A DNA stretch of 45,890 nt from JAYRGC01 sp041908065 (GTDB lineage: Bacteria > Pseudomonadota > Alphaproteobacteria > UBA9219), in the NCBI GenBank assembly GCA_041908065.1, contig JAYRGC010000032.1, positions 1 through 45,890 of the forward strand, given 5' to 3'. Under the pieces are notes generated by a model that was not told where the DNA came from, ran no database searches, and was given only the letters and a program-made list of their open reading frames with translations. This document shows positions 41,645 to 45,890 of the stretch, piece after piece. The position numbers and the translations under genes were made by a program. The first letter of the stretch is position 1. Each line of letters begins with the position of its first letter.

Positions 41645-42907
41645 TCAGGAAAACGCCTTGAACACCAAAGTGGCGTTGGTTCCGCCGAATCCGAACGAGT
41701 TGGACATAACCACGTTGACCTTCTTTTCCCGAGCTTTGTTGGGAACGAGGTCGATGCCGACGCATTCTTCCGACGGATTTTCCAGATTGAGGGTGGGAGG
41801 CAGCACGCCGTCGCGGATTGCCTTGACGCAGTAAACGGCCTCCACCGCGCCCGCCGCGCCCAGCAAGTGTCCGATGGCCGATTTGGTGGACGACATCGAA
41901 GTGGTTCCCGCCGCCGCGCCCATGATGCGTTTGACGGCGCGGAATTCGATCTCGTCGCCCATGGGCGTGGAAGTTCCGTGGGAATTGATATAGTCGATGT
42001 CTTCGGTGGATACGCCCGCCCGCGCCAAAGCCGCCTTCATGGCGCGATAGCCGCCATCGCCGTCCTCGGCTGGCGAAGTCATATGATAAGCGTCGCCGGA
42101 CATTCCGTAGCCGATAAGCTCGGCATATATCTTGGCCCCGCGCTTTTTGGCGTGTTCGTATTCCTCCAGCACCACGACGCCGGAACCTTCGCCCATCACG
42201 AAACCGTCGCGGGCGCGGTCGTAGGGGCGCGAGGCGCGGGTCGGTTGGTCGTTAAAAGAAGTGGACAACGCCCGCACCGCGCAGAATCCGGCGATGCCCA
42301 GACGGCATACCGCCGCCTCCGCCCCGCCCGCCAACATCACGTCGGCGTCGCCCAAGGCGATAAGACGTCCGGCGTCGCCTATCGCGTGCGCGCCCGAAGC
42401 GCAGGCAGTAACGACGGCGTGGTTGGGGCCGCGCAATCCGTGCTTGATGGACACTTGGCCGGAAGCCAGATTGATGAGGCTGCGCGGGATAAAGAACGGG
42501 GAAACGCGGCGCGGCCCTTTGTCGTAAAGCACCACCGAGGTTTCGTATATCTCGTTCAACCCGCCGATGCCGGAGCCGATCATCACGCCTATGCGTTCGC
42601 GCTCCTCGTCGGTCGAGGGAGCGCATCCGCTGTCGGCCATGGCTTCATCCGCCGCCGCCATGGCGAAGTGGATGAAGTTGTCCATTTTCTTTTGGTCTTT
42701 AGGCTCGATATGGCGGTTGACGTCGAATTCTTCGACGCCGGTTCCGCGCGGAACCTGTCCGGCGACCTGACACGCCAGATCCGACGCCTCGAAGCCCGAT
42801 ATGCGCGATATCCCGCTCTCTCCGGCCACGAGGCGACGCCAATTGACGCCAACCCCCATGCCGAGAGGCGAGACAACGCCCAACCCTGTTACGACTACTC
42901 TTCTCAT
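41645..42907 (-). CDS. fabF: 3-oxoacyl-[acyl-carrier-protein] synthase II
   Basis: Condensing enzyme of fatty-acid elongation, cytosolic homodimer. The 420-aa protein has the Cys-His-His triad: Cys169 in VVTACASGAHAIGDAG, the His of NSHGTSTPMGD and the His of KSAIGHLLGAAGAVEA. The opening MRRVVVTGLGVVSPLG and closing NSFGFGGTNATLVF are canonical. It follows acpP by 25 bases. The usual downstream mltG is absent; the next gene is the efflux adaptor. Confidence 0.97.
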   Translation of the reverse strand: MRRVVVTGLGVVSPLGMGVGVNWRRLVAGESGISRISGFEASDLACQVAGQVPRGTGVEEFDVNRHIEPKDQKKMDNFIHFAMAAADEAMADSGCAPSTDEERERIGVMIGSGIGGLNEIYETSVVLYDKGPRRVSPFFIPRSLINLASGQVSIKHGLRGPNHAVVTACASGAHAIGDAGRLIALGDADVMLAGGAEAAVCRLGIAGFCAVRALSTSFNDQPTRASRPYDRARDGFVMGEGSGVVVLEEYEHAKKRGAKIYAELIGYGMSGDAYHMTSPAEDGDGGYRAMKAALARAGVSTEDIDYINSHGTSTPMGDEIEFRAVKRIMGAAAGTTSMSSTKSAIGHLLGAAGAVEAVYCVKAIRDGVLPPTLNLENPSEECVGIDLVPNKAREKKVNVVMSNSFGFGGTNATLVFKAFS

Positions 42908-42932
42908 CCTGTTTGACGAGGCCGGACCGTTA

Positions 42933-43172
42933 TCAGGTCGCCTTCTTTTGGTTTATGAAATCCACGGCGTCTTTCACCGTGACGATCTTTTCAGCGGCGT
43001 CATCGGGGATTTCAACGCTGAATTCCTCCTCGAACGCCATGACCAGCTCGACCGTATCAAGGCTGTCCGCGCCGAGATCGTCAATGAAGCTGGCGTTATC
43101 GGTGACCTTGGCGGCATCAACCCCCAAGTGTTCGATGACTATCTTCTTAACGCGTTCCGCGACATCGCTCAT
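42933..43172 (-). CDS. acpP: Acyl carrier protein
   Basis: A 79-aa acidic four-helix carrier of growing fatty acyl chains on a 4'-phosphopantetheine attached to Ser37 of the motif GADSLDTVELVM. The ATG at 43172 gives the canonical MSDVAERVKKIVIEHLGVD; AAGG lies nine bases upstream. A longer in-frame version would add a non-homologous basic N-terminus and is rejected. It is followed by fabF, but the usual upstream fabD-fabG genes are replaced by a tRNA-Lys 162 bases away. Confidence 0.98.
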   Translation of the reverse strand: MSDVAERVKKIVIEHLGVDAAKVTDNASFIDDLGADSLDTVELVMAFEEEFSVEIPDDAAEKIVTVKDAVDFINQKKAT

Positions 43173-43334
43173 GGTGTTCGACCTTCTGTTGTTGAAGTTT
43201 GAAAAGCTGATCCGAACCGATCCAAACAACCGGACGCCGCCGAACCAGTCGACCATCTCTCTATTCCGCCCGCGCCATTATGTCCAGATGATTATAACCA
43301 TGCAAGCGGACATAATAGGGACGGCAACAGCAAA

Positions 43335-43410
43335 TGGTGACCTCGGCGGGATTTGAACCCGCGGCCCCCTGATTAAAAGTCAGATGCTCTACCGGCTGAG
43401 CTACGAGGTC
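43335..43410 (-). tRNA. tRNA-Lys (TTT)
   Basis: The complement folds as a complete cloverleaf of 76 bases. Acceptor GACCTCG pairs with CGAGGTC, the anticodon arm CTGACTTTTAATCAG carries TTT, the T arm contains GGGTTCAAATCCC, A73 is present and CCA is encoded at 43335-43337. Confidence 0.97.
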
Positions 43411-43507
43411 GCCGCCGCCCTTATGACAGGATGCGGCGATTTCGGCAAGATGTTATCGGCGGATTATGCGCGACCGCGTTTGGGTGGTGGTTGCCGACTT
43501 GGGTTTG

Positions 43508-43637
43508 AGAAAGAACCCTCACCAAGGTATTGCCGCGAATTTTCGAAGGCGAAAATTCGGGCAAACCTATCCTCTCCCAGAGGGAGAGGAGGGATTGCTG
43601 CGCCTTGGTCGCTCAGGGAACGCGGAGTTTCGGATTT
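43508..43637. repeat. Palindromic repeat R2, second copy, with R3 tail
   Basis: Nearly identical to the right arm of the repeat at 34025-34127: the shared run starts ACCCTCACCAAGGTATTGCC, includes the palindrome CGAATTTTCGAAGGCGAAAA and ends CTATCCTCTCCCAG. It continues with TTGGTCGCTCAGGGAACGC, related to the R3 hairpin after dnaK. It lies directly after the atpA stop, where atpG would normally begin; no atpG remnant is visible in 43411-43653. Confidence 0.85.
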
Positions 43638-43653
43638 ATGGCCAAGCGTCGCG

Positions 43654-45189
43654 CTATGCGAACACCTTGCCGTAGCCTTCCAAAAGCGACTTCAGCTTGG
43701 CTTCGGTTTCGGGCTTTATCTGGCGATCCGAACGGATGGCCGAGAGAATCTCAGCCCCCTGCCCACGCAATTCGCGCAACAGGCCTTGTTCGTACTTCTG
43801 CACGTCCTCGGCCTTTATCTTGTCGAGGTAGCCCTTCACGCCGGAGTAGATCACGGCGACTTGCTCCTCGACCGGCAGCGGCGAGTATTGGGGTTGCTTT
43901 AGCAGCTCAGTCAGACGCTTGCCGCGATTGAGAAGCTTTTGCGTCGAAGCGTCCAGATCGGAGGCGAACTGGGCGAAGGCTTCCATTTCGCGGAATTGCG
44001 CCAATTCCAGCTTTATGGAGCCCGCCACCTGCTTCATGGCCTTTATCTGCGCCGCCGAGCCCACGCGGCTGACGGAGAGGCCGACGTTGATGGCCGGACG
44101 CACGCCTTTATAGAACAGTCCGGTTTCAAGGAATATCTGGCCGTCGGTGATGGAAATGACGTTGGTCGGAATATAAGCCGAAACGTCGCCCGCCTGAGTT
44201 TCAATGACCGGCAAGGCGGTCAGAGAGCCGCCACCGTGCTTGTCGCTGAGTTTGGCGGCGCGTTCCAAAAGACGGGAGTGAAGATAGAAAACGTCTCCCG
44301 GGTAAGCCTCGCGCCCGGGGGGACGGCGCAACAGCAGAGACATCTGGCGATAGGCCACTGCCTGCTTCGACAAATCGTCGTAAACGATAAGCGCGTGCAT
44401 TCCGTTGTCGCGGAAAAACTCGCCCATCGCGCAACCGGTGTAAGGAGCCAAGAATTGTAGCGGAGCCGGTTCCGAGGCCGTAGCCGCCACCACGATGGAG
44501 TACTCCATCGCTCCCGCGTCCTCCAACGATTTGACGATGTGGGCGACGGTGGAACGCTTTTGCCCGATGGCGACATAGATGCAGTACAACTTTTTGGATT
44601 CGTCGTTGCCTTTGTTTATCTCGCGCTGGTTGATAAATGTGTCCAACGCCACCGCCGTCTTTCCGGTCTGGCGGTCGCCGATTATAAGCTCGCGCTGGCC
44701 GCGCCCGATGGGAACCAGCGAATCGATGGCCTTCAATCCCGTCTGCATCGGCTCGCTGACCGATTGGCGGGGAATGATGCCCGGTGCCTTGACCTCGACG
44801 CGGGTCGTCTTGACGTCCTTCAGCGGCCCTTTGCCGTCGATGGGATTGCCCAAAGCGTCGACGACTCGCCCCAACAGCCCGCGCCCGACGGGAACTTCAA
44901 CGATGGCTTCGGTGCGCTTGACCATGTCGCCTTCGCGGATGCCGCGATCGTCGCCGAAGATGACGACGCCGACGTTGTCCTGCTCGAGGTTAAGAGCCAT
45001 GCCCTTGACGCCGCAGCTGAACTCCAACATCTCTCCGGCGCGAACGTTGTCGAGGCCATAGACGCGGGCGACGCCGTCGCCAACCGACAGCACCTCCCCC
45101 ACTTCCGCCACTTCAGCAGCCGCCATGGAGCCTATTTGAACGATCTTTTGCTTCAAAACCGAGGAAATTTCCGCCGCGCGAATGTCCAT
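43654..45189 (-). CDS. atpA: ATP synthase F1 subunit alpha
   Basis: Nucleotide-binding, non-catalytic subunit of F1. Length 511 aa. Walker A GDRQTGKT is at 171-178; other family blocks are DNVRAGEMLEF, LYCIYVAIGQKRSTVAHIV, YDDLSKQAVAYRQMSLLLRR, the VGSAAQIKAMKQV arginine-finger region and the standard end LLEGYGKVFA. The ATG is preceded by GGAGG nine bases upstream. It follows atpH with one intervening base. The gene is complete, but the expected atpG-atpD-atpC do not follow. Confidence 0.98.
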   Translation of the reverse strand: MDIRAAEISSVLKQKIVQIGSMAAAEVAEVGEVLSVGDGVARVYGLDNVRAGEMLEFSCGVKGMALNLEQDNVGVVIFGDDRGIREGDMVKRTEAIVEVPVGRGLLGRVVDALGNPIDGKGPLKDVKTTRVEVKAPGIIPRQSVSEPMQTGLKAIDSLVPIGRGQRELIIGDRQTGKTAVALDTFINQREINKGNDESKKLYCIYVAIGQKRSTVAHIVKSLEDAGAMEYSIVVAATASEPAPLQFLAPYTGCAMGEFFRDNGMHALIVYDDLSKQAVAYRQMSLLLRRPPGREAYPGDVFYLHSRLLERAAKLSDKHGGGSLTALPVIETQAGDVSAYIPTNVISITDGQIFLETGLFYKGVRPAINVGLSVSRVGSAAQIKAMKQVAGSIKLELAQFREMEAFAQFASDLDASTQKLLNRGKRLTELLKQPQYSPLPVEEQVAVIYSGVKGYLDKIKAEDVQKYEQGLLRELRGQGAEILSAIRSDRQIKPETEAKLKSLLEGYGKVFA

Positions 45190-45190
45190 G

Positions 45191-45736
45191 TTATGCCGCC
45201 TCCTGTTGCGACTTCAGGGAACGCCCGACGCGCTCCAACCTTCCTTTGACCGACGCGTCGATGAAACGCGAACCCATTCTTATCGCAATGCCGCCCAGCA
45301 GTTCCGGATCCTCGGACACTTCCAAGCTGACCTTTCCGCCGGAGAGAGCCGACAATTCGGCGGCCAGTCTTTCTTTTTGCGCTGCTGAAAGCGGGCGGGC
45401 GGAGCGAACCAACGCCACCGTCTCCCCGCGTCCTGAGGCAGTCGCGGCTAAAAACTCCGATGCCATAGCCCCCAACAAAGCCATGCGCCCGCCCCGCGCC
45501 GCCAGAACCAGAAAGTCCCGCGTCAACTGGCACGCGCCGCAGGCTTCGGCTATTTTAGCGGCCACTTCCTCGGCCTCTTGGCGGGAAAGACGGGGATGTT
45601 TCAAGACGCCGCGAAGCTCGGCGTTTTGCGATAAAACGTCGCCTATCAGGCGCAGGTCTGCGGATACCTTGTCAAGGCAGCCGCGCTCTTGCGCCAGATC
45701 GTAAACAGCACGCACATAACGCGCGGAAACAGACAA
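45191..45736 (-). CDS. atpH: ATP synthase F1 subunit delta
   Basis: Stator subunit joining F1 to the peripheral stalk. The 181-aa protein has the N-terminal helical domain (ARYVRAVYDLAQERGCLDKV) and the C-terminal signature LSGGKVSLEVSEDPELLGGI followed by GSRFIDASVKGRLERV. The start is a TTG at 45736 with GGAG seven bases before it; no better in-frame ATG exists. The MITE-like copy G begins 20 bases upstream, so the operon leader and promoter lie in or beyond the element. Confidence 0.96.
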   Translation of the reverse strand: MSVSARYVRAVYDLAQERGCLDKVSADLRLIGDVLSQNAELRGVLKHPRLSRQEAEEVAAKIAEACGACQLTRDFLVLAARGGRMALLGAMASEFLAATASGRGETVALVRSARPLSAAQKERLAAELSALSGGKVSLEVSEDPELLGGIAIRMGSRFIDASVKGRLERVGRSLKSQQEAA

Positions 45737-45755
45737 CTTCGGACTCCATTATTTC

Positions 45756-45890
45756 GGTTCTTCCTGAAAACGGGTGGGTAATTTTGTAGCCGCCTTCATC
45801 AGCAAGCAAGGCCGTCATTGCGAGCCGCCCCTTGGCGGCGAAGCAATCCAGTGTCGTTGCTCTATGACACTGGATTGCTTCGCCGCCAAG
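45756..45890. mobile_element. Left part of a MITE-like element (copy G), cut by window end
   Basis: Left terminus GGTTCTTCCTGAAAACGGGT begins at 45756. The segment up to the core (TTGTAGCCGCC ... CAGCAAGCAAGGCCGTCATT) is nearly the complement of the right half of copy C. The core starts at 45813, and its hairpin is complete when the window ends at 45890. The left flank is ATTATTTC, which differs from the right flank AAACTTTT of copy A at the other window end. Confidence 0.85.

Noticed and set aside
43411..43653. Remnant or frameshifted atpG downstream of atpA
   Set aside because: All frames were read; only repeat R2, an R3 fragment and flanking sequence of tRNA-Lys are seen, with no gamma-subunit motif.

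Overview
The window reads as chromosomal DNA of a Gram-negative, LPS-bearing, respiring alphaproteobacterium. Gene content and protein style (AddB-type repair nuclease, ScsB-type DsbD, DUF924, CcmAB, MlaEF, sucCD, a 41-residue zinc-free bL36, IF3 with an N-terminal extension) fit that class. The tRNA-His keeps an encoded G-1:C73 pair, which argues against the Rhizobiales/Rhodobacterales/Caulobacterales branch and for a deeper, Rhodospirillales-like position. This placement is inference. There is no plasmid, phage or rRNA signature. Both window ends lie inside copies of the same interspersed repeat, so this looks like a whole contig cut at repeats.

Layout: 1-3.7 kb: repeat copy, a 79-aa unknown protein, tilS, then apt with a LysE-type exporter on the minus strand and an orphan 86-aa gene in an AT-rich island. 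3.9-10.6 kb: dnaK with a heat-shock-type promoter, a nitrate-sensor-like chemoreceptor, infC with an apparent AUA start, gmhB, a periplasmic cyclophilin and a DUF924 protein. 10.6-17 kb: ccmAB, tRNA-His, a GtrA-like membrane protein, truB and rpsO, then an inserted pair (SpeD-fold pyruvoyl decarboxylase-like protein plus GNAT acetyltransferase), then pnp. 17-28 kb: ftsH, a BepA-like M48 metalloprotease, an ScsB/DsbD-like reductase, a CapD/FlaA1-type sugar-nucleotide dehydratase, alr and mlaEF. 28-34 kb: rpmJ, sucCD, rodA, a 67-aa unknown and a 364-aa unknown with an HTH-like N-terminus. 34-45.9 kb, all minus strand: addB, an RND pump and its adaptor, fabF, acpP, tRNA-Lys, atpA and atpH.

Most genes are housekeeping. 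Envelope quality control is well represented: DnaK, FtsH, the BepA-like protease, ScsB, the cyclophilin and Mla lipid transport. The most distinctive structure is a family of small non-autonomous mobile elements of about 210-280 bp. They have a ~23-bp terminal inverted repeat beginning GGCTCTTACGCAAAACGGGT and 7-8 bp direct target repeats, visible for four copies. This terminus and target size resemble the ISL3 insertion-sequence family. The elements carry a second, internal palindromic repeat, and one copy carries a different 51-bp perfect inverted repeat instead. Several normally conserved operons stop early here (atpHA without GDC, dnaK without dnaJ, addB without addA, mlaEF without mlaD), and repeats lie beside some of the breaks.

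The best candidate for an undescribed function is the decarboxylase-like/acetyltransferase pair wedged between rpsO and pnp. It keeps the presumed pyruvoyl serine and catalytic cysteine of AdoMet decarboxylase but has lost the processing histidine.
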